A stretch of DNA of 64,000 nt, from the NCBI GenBank assembly GCA_001599595.1, contig BCHH01000005.1, positions 2,113,269 to 2,177,268 of the forward strand, in the 5' to 3' direction. Position 1 is the stretch's first letter, and every line of letters begins with the position of its first letter. A program made the position numbers and the translations under genes. This document shows positions 46,061 through 58,320 of this stretch, in pieces. The notes below the pieces were generated by a model that was not told where the DNA came from, did not search any database, and saw only the letters and a list, made by a program, of their open reading frames with translations. The DNA is from Beverwykella pulmonaria. Lineage: Eukaryota; Ascomycota; Dothideomycetes; Pleosporales; Melanommataceae.

Positions 46061-47121
46061 CTGCAGGTAGGCAACTTAAGTTTATGGATGAAGGTGATGA
46101 TAAATTCTGTCCGAGAGCCTGTTCCTTTCCGACAGTGGACGTATCTAGATAAGGCTGCACTTAAAATTACTGTCAAAAAATGTGATCTGAAACCTATCAC
46201 TACATGAATTAAAGCCCCCAGGAGGGTGATCATATAACTGCAACCAGAAGGATTCCACCTCGGTCAGAGCGTTGAGTGCATCACCACTCAGCCATTTGGA
46301 TATGACCTGCGGAGCAAGAACGCCTCACCGGCCTTAGTAACCTACATAAACCCTGTATCCTTCCTGCTTTTTAAGAAGCCTTCAATTGTCTCGGGGCTTA
46401 ATAAGAAAGCCTGTCTGGCAAGGCTGTAGTAGCACCGGATAGACTTTCGGTAGGAGGCGTCTGCCCTGTGCCAAACCCCTAACCCAATCCGCACACCTTT
46501 TTCTATGCATCCTTCAACCTTTCAATGTCACCTCGAAGATGAACGTACTTTATTTCGGGGTCCAGGGTTCTGTACCACAAATGGGAACCCTTGAAGAAGG
46601 ATTTAGAAGGAATAGGATTTCGAGGCAAAGGATTCCGGGAATTGTAGAAAAGAGGCCTATTTACCCCCTTCCTGTGAACGGATTTCTAGCGCGGGTCCAT
46701 GCGTTTCTATACAAGTTGACCATTTTCCATACAAATTCCGTCTGTGCGGTGGGCACTCTAGAAATCCGTTCATGGGAGGGGGGTGTACTCAGCCGAAATC
46801 TCGCTACGGATGGAGCCCCGCGTCGGGGGTGGGTAGATCCACATCTGCCGCCGACGTTCCGTATAACTGCATGCAGGAACATTGCATATTTGTATCACTT
46901 AGCGCTTACTGCTACATTAAGAAATGAAAGCACGCACCTCCGATCATATAGGAGCAAACAGACCACTGGCCACTCCTATGATACCGATTTGTGTATGTCG
47001 GTATTGGACCAATACTAAGGCGCTTATTCCTACCTAGGTTCCCTCCATCACCCCGCCACCCAAAATATCTCACAACTTGAACACTTCTCGCCTCGTTTCT
47101 GCAAGCCAAACGACACCAAAT
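46061..47121. promoter_or_regulatory. Divergent region upstream of prenyltransferase and rhodopsin-like gene
   Basis: About 1.06 kb. It probably holds the first prenyltransferase exon, both promoters and a CCGG-TAGACT-CGG element. Plus-strand frames here (46539-47018) have no recognisable domain. Confidence 0.45.
46434..46450. promoter_or_regulatory. CCGGATAGACTTTCGG element (candidate regulator site)
   Basis: An imperfect inverted CCG...CGG sequence sharing a TAGACT core with the perfect inverted repeat at 52367-52381. Zn2Cys6 regulators commonly bind paired CGG triplets. No such regulator gene is in the window, so the link is inferred. Confidence 0.35.
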
Positions 47122-48424
47122 ATGGATCCAGCTTTGTTCGATATCACGCCCGCGTTAACGCCTCCTGATGGCGTTATGTACAATTTCGAGAATCCTGAAA
47201 ACATCTTTCCCTTGATCAGATTTACCATCGGGATATGTATGGGCGTATGCTCGTTCTTCGTGATTCTACGTATCTGGACCCGATTTTTCCTTATGAAGTC
47301 GCATAATTGGGAAGATTGTAAGTAGATGGCGTATTTAAAAGACGATCACCGACCAAAGCTGAGTTTTGAATTAGATACTATAGTCGTTGCTTGGGTAGGT
47401 TCTGCTGCCATACGAAACGATAGAGTCACTAACTCAACACCTAGCTGAGCTTCATTGCATATGGAGTGCTCGGCCTTGAGGCGCTGAAATATGGGTCCGG
47501 GGTGCACCAATGGAATGTGTCACTGACCCACTTCTTCGAATTTCTCAAGGTCAGTCAAGGAACGCTCAACAAGACCACAGTTTCCCTCAACGTGTTGAAA
47601 ACGAGTGCAGTTGGCGAATATCCTAGAGATATTCTATAACCCCCTGATATTCATCACCAAACTTTCGATTCTGCTCCAATATAAGCGAATCTTCTGTCCT
47701 CACAACTCCGGATGGACATACCGTATGATATGGTTCCTCATTGGATTTAATGCATTGTTCTACATTGCCATTATGATACCGCAGATTGCAGCGTGCTCTC
47801 CTCGAGAAAAGATTTGGCACCCATTGATCCCAGGACACTGCCTTGACCTGCCATCTATCCTCATCAGTGGGGCGTGTGTCAACATTGTCTCCGACTTTTC
47901 GATCTTGTTGCTTCCTTTGTACAAAATTTGGCATCTTCAACTTTCAACAACCAAAAAACTGGGAGTTTCCAGTGTATTTGGTACCGGACTCTTGTTCGTG
48001 GCCTCTTTCGTCTCAAGGCTTCGAAAACGCTAATCAATGTTTGTAGTGCGTGTTTGTCTAGCGTGTTCCGTTTAGTGAACAACGTGCGTTTTGCTCATAC
48101 TCAAGATGTCACCTGGGATCTCACACCTGTGGCCTTATGGACGTATGTATCGCCTGATTCTCTGCCTATCCTATCGCTGACAACTTTTCGATACCGTCCA
48201 GTGTTGCCGAAATTGCAAGCGGCATAATTTGCGGATGTCTACCGATTGCCCCACTGTTCTTCAAACAGATTACACCCAGCATCAGGAGCAAACTCAGTTC
48301 CTGGGGCAGCACAAAGAAATCGGTCGACCAGACTGAAGAAGGCAGCTCTAAGGGGGGGAGTGGATATCATGAAGGTCCATATATCGAGCTTAATGATCAG
48401 ACGAAGTTGTCGTCGACCCACTAA
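47122..48424 (+). CDS. Rhodopsin-like integral membrane protein, cluster gene
   Basis: Six exons (47122-47317, 47375-47394, 47445-47549, 47611-47993, 48047-48142, 48202-48424) close in frame at 340 aa. The 20-nt second exon is notable. Helices follow the fungal rhodopsin-like (PF20684-type) layout: FPLIRFTIGICMGVCSFFVI, FRLIWTRFF-like loop, SFIAYGVLGLEALKYG, LIFITKLSILLQYKRIF, MIWFLIGFNALFYIAIMIPQ, NIVSDFSILLLPLYKIWHLQ and GTGLFACLSSVFRLV. The conserved WDLTPVALWTVAEIASGIIC and GCLP block follows. The cytosolic tail is Ser/Gly/Lys-rich. There is no retinal-binding Lys to point to, and function is unknown for nearly all members. The position inside the cluster suggests a pathway-related role; that is inference. 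Confidence 0.85.
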
Positions 48425-50282
48425 GCGTCTCCAAGGGCAGGAAAAGAGTGGGAGGTTAGCTGCTTGGAGCGGAGGGGGGCTTTCACGCCATTTAAGCAAA
48501 AAACTTAGTGTCGGAAGACTGCGAGAATGCTTCAGTGGGGAGGTTAGAATCAAAAGCTTTATCCAAGGAAACTTCTCAAGTTGAACTTCTTTGAAAGCGA
48601 GAGTGTATCTGCACAAGATTCTGTGGAGCATCAACGATCTCGAGCCGTAATTTCCGACCTCAGAATATGATAACGTACATGGATCGACGGTGCGGCGAGA
48701 CAAACATGAGTCACGGTCATCAATAGTGCCGATACGAAGATATTGATAGCCATCCAATGCGAGAGTTACGGAGGAGACCTCATTAGACCGACTTTATTGC
48801 TCCAGCTTACTGTGGTACAAGGCTAATGTAGTGTACTTGGTCGATACATTGCAGAGGTGTCTGGAAATATGAATTGATGAGCTAAGCTGAATTTTATCCA
48901 TAATTAAAAAAAATCTTATTACTTTATGTGACTCTCCTCAGCGTCAATCATAGCCGGACACAGATCTGGCATATTATTGATGAGCTCTGTGGGTAGCTAT
49001 ACAAAAATCAAGTCCTAGGCTTCCTGTAAAATACTAAGCAGTTGATCACATGTATGATGCCTCCTACTAAGGATATCTAGGTAGTGACACTCTATATAGT
49101 CCTTTATCTTATTCTACGTTGTCTTTTTTAGATGAGATCCGGTGAATATACTAGCTAGAACATAGGGAACATTCCTCTCTTGTGGAACTTCTTAATATTT
49201 TAGGCTTCTATACAATTTTATCGGCCCGAGCAAGGTGTGGTGGTTTGGTTTTTTTGGAGAAAAACAAGGCTATATTTGGGGGCGAGGCTCGAAGTGGGTT
49301 CACGTGACTGCTATCTTGATGAGTTTCCTAAGCTGTCGTGAGCGTCAAACCTCATTAAGGGGGATTCAGCTATCTTGACCAGGTTCTTGAGCTGCCGTGA
49401 GCGTCGATACTTGATCCTGAATCTCACTCAGCGCGTCAATCGTGAGCCAGCTGTTCGACCGAGCGCAAAGCGCGATAACTATCTACAACGGACAAAAACG
49501 GAGAACTATGGGATGGTGGGCGGGATCGCAGAATTGTACAATCTGGGGCCGAATTGATTGCTTGATGAGGTTGCTGATAGTTGATGGTTGAGGCTCTGAG
49601 ACATCCTGGGATCAACTCAGGAACTCTGCTGAGAAGCTTGGCGGCTTAACCAAGTATAGCACAAAGGCCCAAAGCAATGTTGGAAGCTTATTTATCGAGC
49701 CTTGCGTGAGTGTTGAGCATAGGCCTTAAGCTCGTTAGTCTGAGCATCCGTAAGCTCTGGAGGTCAACCAGATCGCTGCTTTTGCGTGATGCGTTTGCTG
49801 GTACTTGCGTAAGTACCTGTCATGTCTCTGAAATATTTTCATCAGGCCAGCAATAAATTATTGGGATGGCTAGCAATATGTAAAGTCTATATCTAAAGCT
49901 GCGCATCACGGGAGAGAGATCGGTAGCAGGGGGTGTTAGGAGGAGATATTTGGATGGTGTACGTAAGTGAACACTTTTGTGTCGCAGGCGGCAGGGGTAC
50001 ATCGTTTTCTATACAAAACTATACAGGATTGGCTATGTTTTTTTCAATAGGGAGGGAGGCTCTGCAACATCCGAAAATATCCCTGCAATGCACTTGCCAT
50101 ATCCACTATTTTGGCAGTATACCACAGAAGTATATCATCAAGTACATTCGTTGGGCATTTTGAGTTGGCTTATTTACGATATTACATGCCCATAACATAC
50201 AAGAATTACTTCGAATTCTACCACATCCATCCATCCATCACTGTAGCGCAAGCCTCGCGTTCGGATCGAATCGTTTGCAGTC
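48425..50282. other. Gene-poor, A/T-rich interval with an imperfect direct repeat
   Basis: About 1.86 kb. At 49310-49352 and 49368-49410 an imperfect repeat occurs (gctatcttga followed by a ttcyt...gagctg..cgtgagcgtc pattern). The interval 48870-49300 is A/T-rich and stop-dense, like decayed transposon sequence, but no transposase or LTR is recognised. Confidence 0.45.
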
Positions 50283-51875
50283 CTAGGAAACTATGACTCT
50301 TACTCCATTTGAGTCAGCTTTCGGCAAAGGCATCATCGCATCACACACAGCTTCGATATCCGAGTAGTCTGTCTCGTAGAGGGTAAGGGTAAATCGTCGC
50401 ACGATAGCGGCAAGCGCAAGGTATAGCTCTGCGTATGCGAGGCTGCCCGAGTTTGTTAGCGGAATACTACTGAAAAATTAATGTTGACCCACTTTTGCCC
50501 TGCACACATGCGAGTTCCACGCCCAAAAACATACAAGTCAGGCGCACTATTCTTCTCCAACCACCTTTCGGGAGCGAAGAGCCCAGGCTCTTCAAAAATT
50601 TCTGGGTGATCGCAAAGGAGCATTCCCGTCATGGAAACCGCAGTTCCCGGGGGAAGAACGTAATTCTTGTACTTCAGAGGTGCATTGGGTGAGACCCGAA
50701 TGAAGCGCGAAGTTGTGCCGTACGCGACGCGAAGCGACTCCCTGATAACTGCAGTAAGATATGACAGCGTCTCTAACTTTGCCCAGGACGCTAACTGATT
50801 TTCATCAGGCATCGCTTGCTCCAATTCTGCTTTCAGACGAGCGAGTTTCTCAGGTTTATGAGAGAGGTAGTACAGTGCGACTGTCAGGGTATTGGAAGTT
50901 GTTTCCACTCCGGCCCCAATCAAGGCGGATCCCTCTTGCCAAAGTCGCTCGTAGCTCTTTTCGTGTCGGGGGAGGTCGCTTCGAAGAAGTTCGTGAAAGA
51001 TAGTTTTGCTGGTTTCGCTCTTCTGTGTGGGGTCAAATGTGTCAACTATTTCTTTAACAAGCTTCTGGTTTCCTGTCTCCCATTCTTTGGTAACTGCCAT
51101 CTGGGGCGCCATCTTCAGTAGCAAATCGTCTGGAATCGATCGAAGAACGTTCCACAAGGACGGGAAATGCTTAAACCACTGGAAATTTCTCAATCCTTCC
51201 GCGAATGTGTTTCTCCACGTGGGCGCCAAATCTGGAGTTTCCAGAAGATTAAAACAATGAGGGAAGGCGTAGGCAGTAACAATATCTGTTGTCATGCATG
51301 AAAATAATAGTCGGAGATCTACCGGAGTTTTGGAGTCTCTAAATTGCTGAAGACGCGCGCAGGTTTGGTTGACCTTGGCGACGAGCATTGGCTCTAAATT
51401 GTTGATGCTTCTTCTTGAGAAGAAAGGAGCAACTGCGCCCCGGCGAGTCTTGTGCAAGTCTGCATCGATCGTGTTGAAAGTTGATTCAGGCATTCCGAAT
51501 TGATGTTGGTGGGGAGCGTACTTGTTCATCTTGAGTGACGAACTTGTGGAGAAAAGGGTATCAGCGAAAGCAGGATCATTTATGTGGACTTCACAAGGGG
51601 ATATCCTGATAATTGGTCCTTGAATTTGGTTAGATGAATACATGAAAAAAATTATCTTCCTCAGTCTTACCGTAGGCATCGTGAAGGGCTCTGATCTGCC
51701 AGGGGAATCGTGCGTTTTGGAGCAAGTCAAAGTACATTTCATAGCCTTGGGTCATTGCCGCCAGCTTTGGCCCAGGTATTTTTGACAATGGGCAAAGATA
51801 GATACGGTAGATCGCGACCGCCGAGGCGTAAAGAACCGCGAACAGTGCCAACAGACCAAGCAGTTGAAGTATCAT
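50283..51875 (-). CDS. Cytochrome P450, second cluster gene
   Basis: Exons 51875-51671, 51618-50493 and 50442-50283 join to 496 aa. The N-terminus has a membrane anchor (LLGLLALFAVLYASAVAIYR) and the Pro-rich hinge PLSKIPGPKLAAM. I-helix GAGVETTSNTL (the A/G-GxET form), ExxR ESLR, FAPERW and the heme loop FGRGTRMCAG are all present, so catalysis is expected. A final short exon (NLAYAELYLALAAIVRRF to the stop) is needed: reading through its donor ends the frame at 50456 and loses the last helix. It resembles the trichothecene-pathway and related fungal P450s in the N-terminal IPGPKLAAMT block. It shares an 851-bp divergent promoter with the flavin monooxygenase. Confidence 0.9.
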
Positions 51876-52726
51876 CTTGATATGCCAGACCTTGAAAAAA
51901 AAGTGCGTTCAATTGTCAAAATTTTAAAGACTGAAAAGATGGGGGTGCTGCAGAAGGGTAAATCAGAGTCTTTCAAGATAGCTCCAACAAAATTGCAGGT
52001 CGTAGAAATTCTAACTATCATGAATTCGTGAGCATGGGGTCATCCTTTGCCGGGCGAATACAGGATGCATCTTTTCCAATGAACGCGGTAGAGACACCAT
52101 GGGCTGACAATAAACTGACAAGTCGCAGCAACTCTCAAATTGCCTCTTTGAAGGATTTGTTACTCCCCGAGACTATAGTACGTTGCAGATTTCTGAAAGG
52201 TAAGGTCTGTGTTACTACCCATGTTCATTGCAAGGCTATCTTGCATGTCCGATAATTGATTGCAGCGCAGATACGGGCCGGAGCGGATCGTCTCTTGGCG
52301 TGCGCGAATTAGCGTGAATGAGATCAAATCCAACGAAAGGAAGGTTAATTAACACTTGCAGGTAAGCCGGTAGACTACCGGGTATATCGAAACAGCGTCG
52401 CAAGACCGATAACCAGGATAATGCTGACCGCATCGGAGATGAAAGTCGGCGTTGAATCCTAGAGCAATGCTGTCTTCCTTTTGCAACACAGTGTTATTGT
52501 AACGCCGTGGCGAAGTAGGAGTATTGTGCAATACAGTAGAAACCTGTAAGGCTGACATGATGTGGTGTTTAAATCACGTGAGTGCTCCGATATGGAAAGC
52601 TGCACGATATTATGAGTTCACATTCATATTAGTCTAAGTCATTCCGTCGGAAGACCTTTTGCAATAGTATCCAGCTTATCTCTGTTCATTCTGCTCGAAA
52701 ATTCACCATCTTTACTTTGACCGGTC
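51876..52726. promoter_or_regulatory. Divergent promoter of P450 and flavin monooxygenase
   Basis: 851 bases between the two starts. A perfect inverted repeat lies at 52367-52381. A CACGTG word (aaatcacgtgag) is at about 52573. No gene recognised inside. Confidence 0.5.
52367..52381. promoter_or_regulatory. Perfect inverted repeat CCGGTA-GAC-TACCGG
   Basis: Two 6-bp arms with a 3-bp spacer, in the divergent P450/monooxygenase promoter. The paired CCG/CGG ends fit a dimeric Zn2Cys6 site. A related element with the same TAGACT core lies at 46434-46450. Binding is unproven. Confidence 0.45.
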
Positions 52727-54978
52727 ATGGATCCTCAGCCGCATGAATGCATCTATTCGGAGCGCCACTTGAAAGTCGTTTGTGTTGGAGCTGGAGCTTC
52801 GGGAATTCTATTGGCCTATAAACTCAGGAAACATCTACCCCAAGTTTTGCTCACAGTGCGGCCTCCCCATATTCATTAGTTTTCACCTTTTGAATCGAGG
52901 CTTATTATGAGTAGATATACGAGAAGAACTCTGACATCTCAGGAACTTGGCACGAGAACACATACCCAGGGTAGAAAACTCCAAATAATTAATTTGCCAA
53001 GCTGATTCTTGAATTAGCTGTGCCTGTGACGTTCCAGCCCACAACTACACGTATTCCTTCGAACCGAAGCACGACTGGTCATCTGTCTACGCATCCTCCG
53101 CCGAGATTAAGACATACTTCAAATCCTTCTGCAACAAATATGGACTTCAAGAAAACATCCTAACCTCACACGTAGTCGAAGGCGCAACATGGGTGGAATC
53201 CAAAGGCGAGTGGGAAATCCAGGTTTCTAATATTCGGACCGGCCTTGGTTTCAAGGAGAACTGCCACATATTGATATATGGCGGGGGATATCTGAATAAT
53301 TGGGCCTGGCCTAATGTGCCTGGAAGATCAGATTTCAAGGGAGCCATGCTTCACAGTGCTAACTGGGACGATAGCGTCCAGTTGAAAGGGAAACGCATAG
53401 CCCTCCTAGGCAGTGGGTGGGTTGCCCTTCTCATAACTTTACTAAGTACAGATAAACTGCTAACATGAAGCCCCCTTGAAGCTCCTCCGCCGTCCAGATC
53501 CTACCCAAGATCCAACCACTGGCTCAGCACGTCACCACATTTGTTCGGTCACCTATATGGATTCTTCCAACAATATCAAGTAAACCAAAGGAATTTTCCC
53601 ATGCTGAGAGGCAAGAATTTCGTAACAATCCGGCCAAATTGACAACTCTGAGAAAGTATAACGAGAATGTCATGAATAGCATTTATAGTAAGATTTCTCA
53701 AAGTACCGTACAAGATCAATATCTAATATGTTCTAGGCTTGTACCTAGCGGAGTCGACTCTGCAGACCAACACGAAACAGCAGCTTGAAGAATCCATGAG
53801 AAATATATTGAACAATAAGGACCTAGAGGATGCTCTGGTTCCCGAATGGGGTGTCGGCTGTCGTCGGCTCACTCCAGATACTGGGTATCTGCAGGTACGA
53901 ATGTGCTCTTTTCCGTCATTCCACTGAATTTAGGGGATTAATTCTGAGAATCAAGCTTATAAAACAAAGAACCCTGCTAAAAGTTGTTAGAGCATCAAGC
54001 AAGACAACATCCAAGTTGTTAAATCTGGAGTAGCTTCGTTTCTTCCAACCGGCTGCATAGACGAGCTTGGCCAGAAACATTCAGTCGATGTAATCATTTG
54101 TGCAACCGGTTTTGATATGTCTTTCAAACCTCGATTTCCTATAATTGGCCACGATGGAAGAAATCTTCAACATGTCTGGGAGGAGGAGCCAAGCTCGTAC
54201 CTCGGAATTGGTGTATCTGGATTCCCCAACTTCCTCATGTTCCTTGGTCCGTTTTCTCCTGTTGCTAATGGTCCCACGCTTGCTTCTATAGGTATGTATC
54301 TCTGTATGTCAAGAAAGACGCGTTCTAGAGAGTTTTACTAACTAATCTCCGCTCGCAGAGGCTCAAGCGGATTATATCATCAAGCTCCTCGACCGTTACC
54401 AAACCGAGCCTATTCACTCTTTCGAGCCCTCAACCTCCGCTCAATCCGAATTCACCGCTCACGTCAAAAAATTCATGCAGAAAACCGTATACACAGATGT
54501 CTGCCGGTCTGGACACAAGAACCACACAGTGGATGGGCGTGTGCCAACACTCTGGCCAGGAAGTACCCTACACTACCTTCAAACAATGGAAGAGCTTCGA
54601 GGTGAAGACTGGAACGTTAAATATCGTGGCAATCGTTTCTCCTTTCTTGGGAACGGAATCAGCCATGCAGAATTCGACCCTACCAGTGACCTAGCGTATT
54701 ATGTTCGTGAAGGCGACGACGGGCCGCCATTAGCGCGGAGAGGGCGAATGAAGGTAACGATGCGAAGTGGAAGCCAGCCAAAAAGAATTCTGCATACAAC
54801 GAATCGACCAAGTGTCATTAATCTGGTCCCACGTACTATGCTTGTGCCTCTATCTTCTCAAAACGAGAAGGTGGGGGATCTAAATTTTCGGCAGACAGGA
54901 TTCCCGCAAGTGAGGAGCTGGTTAGCGTCGATAAGGAAACAGGTTTGGCAGTCTGCCATCTGTGCGAACCATGTGTAG
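52727..54978 (+). CDS. Baeyer-Villiger-type flavin monooxygenase, cluster gene
   Basis: Seven exons (52727-52855, 52915-52970, 53018-53416, 53482-53687, 53737-53894, 53991-54291, 54359-54978) give 622 aa. The FAD loop is VCVGAGASGILLAYKL (GxGxxG), followed by GTWHENTYPGCACDVPAHNY. The Baeyer-Villiger fingerprint FxGxxxHxxxW is present as FKGAMLHSANW at about residue 167. The NADPH loop is LLGSGSSAVQIL and the late motif is CATGFD. These four mark a type I BVMO-like enzyme that inserts oxygen next to a ketone, or N/S-oxygenates. Exon 6 begins after TTGTTAG, restoring SIKQDNIQVVKSGVASFLPT. It is divergent from a P450 and upstream of the exporter. The substrate is not known; the pathway role is inferred. 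Confidence 0.9.
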
Positions 54979-55203
54979 GGTCTTCGAAGCGTTGTACAGT
55001 AGAGCGAATACAAGAGGCTATTTTTCTAAAGGACTAGGGCCCAATTTCTAGCAAATCTTTTTTGGATGAGGCACCCCGCTATCTATTGAATTTCTACGTA
55101 CTGCCAAGGGATGGCTAATATCTACAGCTGATAAAAGTGAGTATACAATGCGATATGCCGCCAACGCTTCTAAGAACAGAATCTGCGCGGCATATACACA
55201 TAA

Positions 55204-57168
55204 TTATTTACTGCCTTGCATCGAGGCGGCCAACTTAGCAGCCTCTTGTCCAAACCTCGTCTTACTCCGAATTATATGCCCATATTTGTAAAATGCAACC
55301 AGACAAGGCACAAAAACCAACGCCAGGAATCCGGGAACACTAGACGCCCAATGAATACCCAGCGACTCGTACATCTTCGCAGTAAACAAAGGGAAGACAG
55401 CGCCAGCGATTGATCGGAGGACAGTACTCGCAGCGAGGGCGGAGGCAGCGTATCCGAGGTATGCATCAACAATGTAATTGGTCAAACTCATGTAGAGAAG
55501 AACCATGCCGAAGCCGAAAAGTGTACCTGCGCTGACGGAAACGAGCCAGAATACTGAGGGGTCATTGGACCAGGCGAACCAAAAAAGACCGATAGGAAGA
55601 GCTGCGGCGCCGAGCATAGCGGGTGGGAGGCGAGCTTCGGGTGGTGCGGACCCATTGTTCTTTTCGGCAACTTTGGCGTATCGCTTTTGGTCCACGAGCG
55701 CGACGTAGAGAAGTGAGAAAATTATTCCGAGACAAATGGCAAGGAAGGGAAGACTCGCAATGCCCTGGGGCCAACCTCGGGTCTTTTGGAAGACGACGGG
55801 GTACGCGGCGAACAAAAGAAAGAGGGTGCCATGGACGACGGAGAGAAAGAGGCTGAGGAGTGTGACAATGGGCTCGTAGATGAGGATGATCCAGGGTCGA
55901 AGAGTGCTAATTTTCAATTGTTGCCCAATGGTTTTCACCTCTCCAATACCTTCCACAGCGTGTTCCTTCTTGAGAATTTCAGTGAGTTTCTTGGCACGTC
56001 GTTGAAGGAGGACCGGGGCGTATGTTTCTGGGAAGGTGAAGCTAAGAACGATCCAGGCAGGGAGTGAGCAAGCTGTGATGAGAAGGGAAATCGCGCGCCA
56101 TCCATATGCGGCGTCGAGAAACCCGCAGATGATAGGGCCGAGATTCTGACCCATCAAGCCAGCGAGAGTATAGATGCTGAGGACCATGCCGCGTTGTTGA
56201 GCATCAAACATGTCTGCAACGACTGCAGGTGCAACGGCTTGTGTGAAAGATCCAGCGACACCTCCGAGGAATCGAAGGAAGAGAACGGTGACCATCGATG
56301 ATGAGAAGTAGGTGCCGCCACTCAGTCCAACAAAGGCTCCAAAGGTCAGGATGTAAAGTTCTCGGCGGCCGTAAAGCTCGCTCAATGGGGATAAAACAAG
56401 TGCACCAACAGCGAAGCCCAGTACGAAGGTCGAGGTCGTGAGAAGGGCGATGGTCTGACTAACATGGAACTCTGATTTCAGATCTTCGGTGCCTGTTCAG
56501 AGTTAGCCATGACTGGAGAGTATGTTGATAACACACATACCCTGAGAGAAACCTGACGAAGCAATCGAAACCATGAAGATAGCAAAAGCCAGAATCATTG
56601 CGTTGGTCCACTTTTTTACCGCGCTAAATTCCATTGGGTTGCCAGGGTCGTTGGGTATCCAGTGAACCAGGTATGGATCACTCTGAGTTCCATTGCCCTC
56701 GAAGGGGTACTCTAGCACCGCCTGAGATACTAACCCTCCATCAGCTTGTACCAGTTGATCCTTCCTTAATGGATTCCGTCTCTGAACTTTTTCGAAGTCT
56801 ATCGATGCATGAGAGACAAAGGATGGCCTGCGTTCCACATCGAATTCCCCTTGCCATATGTGCTCCTGCGATTCCGAATGGTGTAGCGGCGATATCCAGG
56901 TACTCCGTTTGGTTGATCGAGTTCCTGGCCAACGTGGGTCTGATGAGGTTGCCTTGGGTAGAAGGGTGTTGCCAACCATAAAGCTCATGCGGGAGGCTCG
57001 AGCCTCATTGTCGAAGGCGCCGGTCCAGCGCTTCTGGGATTGAGGAAATTGAGGTCGTTCTAGCCATTGCTGTTCGAGATCGAGATCGTTTGGGTTCGGC
57101 CACATGGTCTGGCGGTTGGGGTTCCATTGCGACATCCTTGCGTTTTCTGGGTGGAGTTTCGAAGACAT
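55204..57168 (-). CDS. MFS exporter (drug:H+ antiporter / polyamine-type), cluster gene
   Basis: Exons 57168-56541 and 56492-55204 join to 638 aa. The first 200 residues are a hydrophilic cytosolic head, unusually long, ending before the first helix (AMILAFAIFMVSIASSGFSQ). Family motifs include LSELYGRRELYIL (the D/ExxGRR loop between helices 2 and 3) and LRFLGGVAGSFTQAVAPAVV followed by DMF (helix 4). FPETYAPVLLQRRAKKL marks the long central loop. Members of this 12-helix group export drugs, polyamines and secondary metabolites. A second Met 11 residues in (MSQWNPNRQTMW) could also serve as start. Position at the cluster edge fits export of the product or self-protection. Confidence 0.9.
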
Positions 57169-58320
57169 CTAGAAAGAAAATGTAAAGGTAAAGACCGCGA
57201 CCAGCACAGCGAAAGTGGTAAGCTGGTACCAAAGAAAAGAAGAATGGACCTGAAGGAACACAGGTAGGAGAATGGAAAAAAAGAAACAGCACCGAAAGGA
57301 AACAGTAACCAAAGGATTGATGCCAAGGAGGATGCCATGACTGAGGCAAATTTGGTTCTCTATATAGTGGAGGATTGTGTCGACGACTCGACGACCTTGG
57401 GTGGGACTGGAAGCGCTGCCTACCACGGTCCATACTCCTATCACGGTCCCACACGGCCTGAGGCGTATGAGTGGCGCGCGCACAAAACTAATGTCCGCGA
57501 TAGAGGCGCCAAGTGGATCGCATGTGATTGCTACGCCACGTCATGGAGTGGGCACTCCGACGAGGCCGGGTTCCCCTTTCCTGTGAATCCAAAGTCCTCA
57601 GTATCTCAATTGATTATAAAGAGAAATATATCAGAAATATGTATTCCAGCTCATAAGCACTTCCCCGATGCCACTCCCGATACCACTTTACCTCTCGACT
57701 GACGGTGACAATGTGTTCCATGAATACTTGTATTTTCAACCGCTTGTCCGACAGTGCCACCGCTGCTGAGAAACCACGATAGGTCGCGCCTCATTGTTTC
57801 TCCGTGATTGGACAAACGAACGGACTCGATGGAGTAGGGCCGCGACACACAAACGCGCGGGCTTATGCGACCAGAAACACCGCCCCAGTGAGAAGGACTG
57901 AGAGGCATATAAAAGAAGGTCATAACATCGGAGGATAAAACAGATGGAGTCTGGGCGTGCTTGAAATACTTATGCGTTTCCAGAAAATTCGGGCTTGACA
58001 GTTTGACGACGAGGAAGACGCGTGGAAATTTAAACAAAACAAACGATCGGGGCGCTAGTGCGGTACGTGCCCGCAGAGCCGCAGCGGACAAGCTTGGACA
58101 AGCTTTGTGGAAACAGCCCGTTTCCACATCGGGTGTTTCAGGTTCGCAGCGCCACAAGGCTGGACAGGTTCACAGGCATCCACGCATAAAATTTGATGTG
58201 TTTGATACTTTGGTACGTACCTGCTCATTTATTTGCTGCACGGTGCGCCATTTAATGCAGCTCGAAATGTCATCTATCAGATTCTTCCTATGTCAGAACC
58301 GCTTTCATGGCCTCTCTTAG
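57169..58320. promoter_or_regulatory. Upstream region of the MFS exporter
   Basis: On the minus strand TATATAG lies at 57360-57366, about 190 bp before the ATG. Plus-strand frames at 57337-57702 and 57961-58320 have no recognisable domain and are not called. Confidence 0.4.

Noticed and set aside
48870..49300. A/T-rich block as a repeat-induced-mutation-altered transposon
   Set aside because: No transposase or LTR trace could be read, and a transition-bias calculation was not possible by eye.
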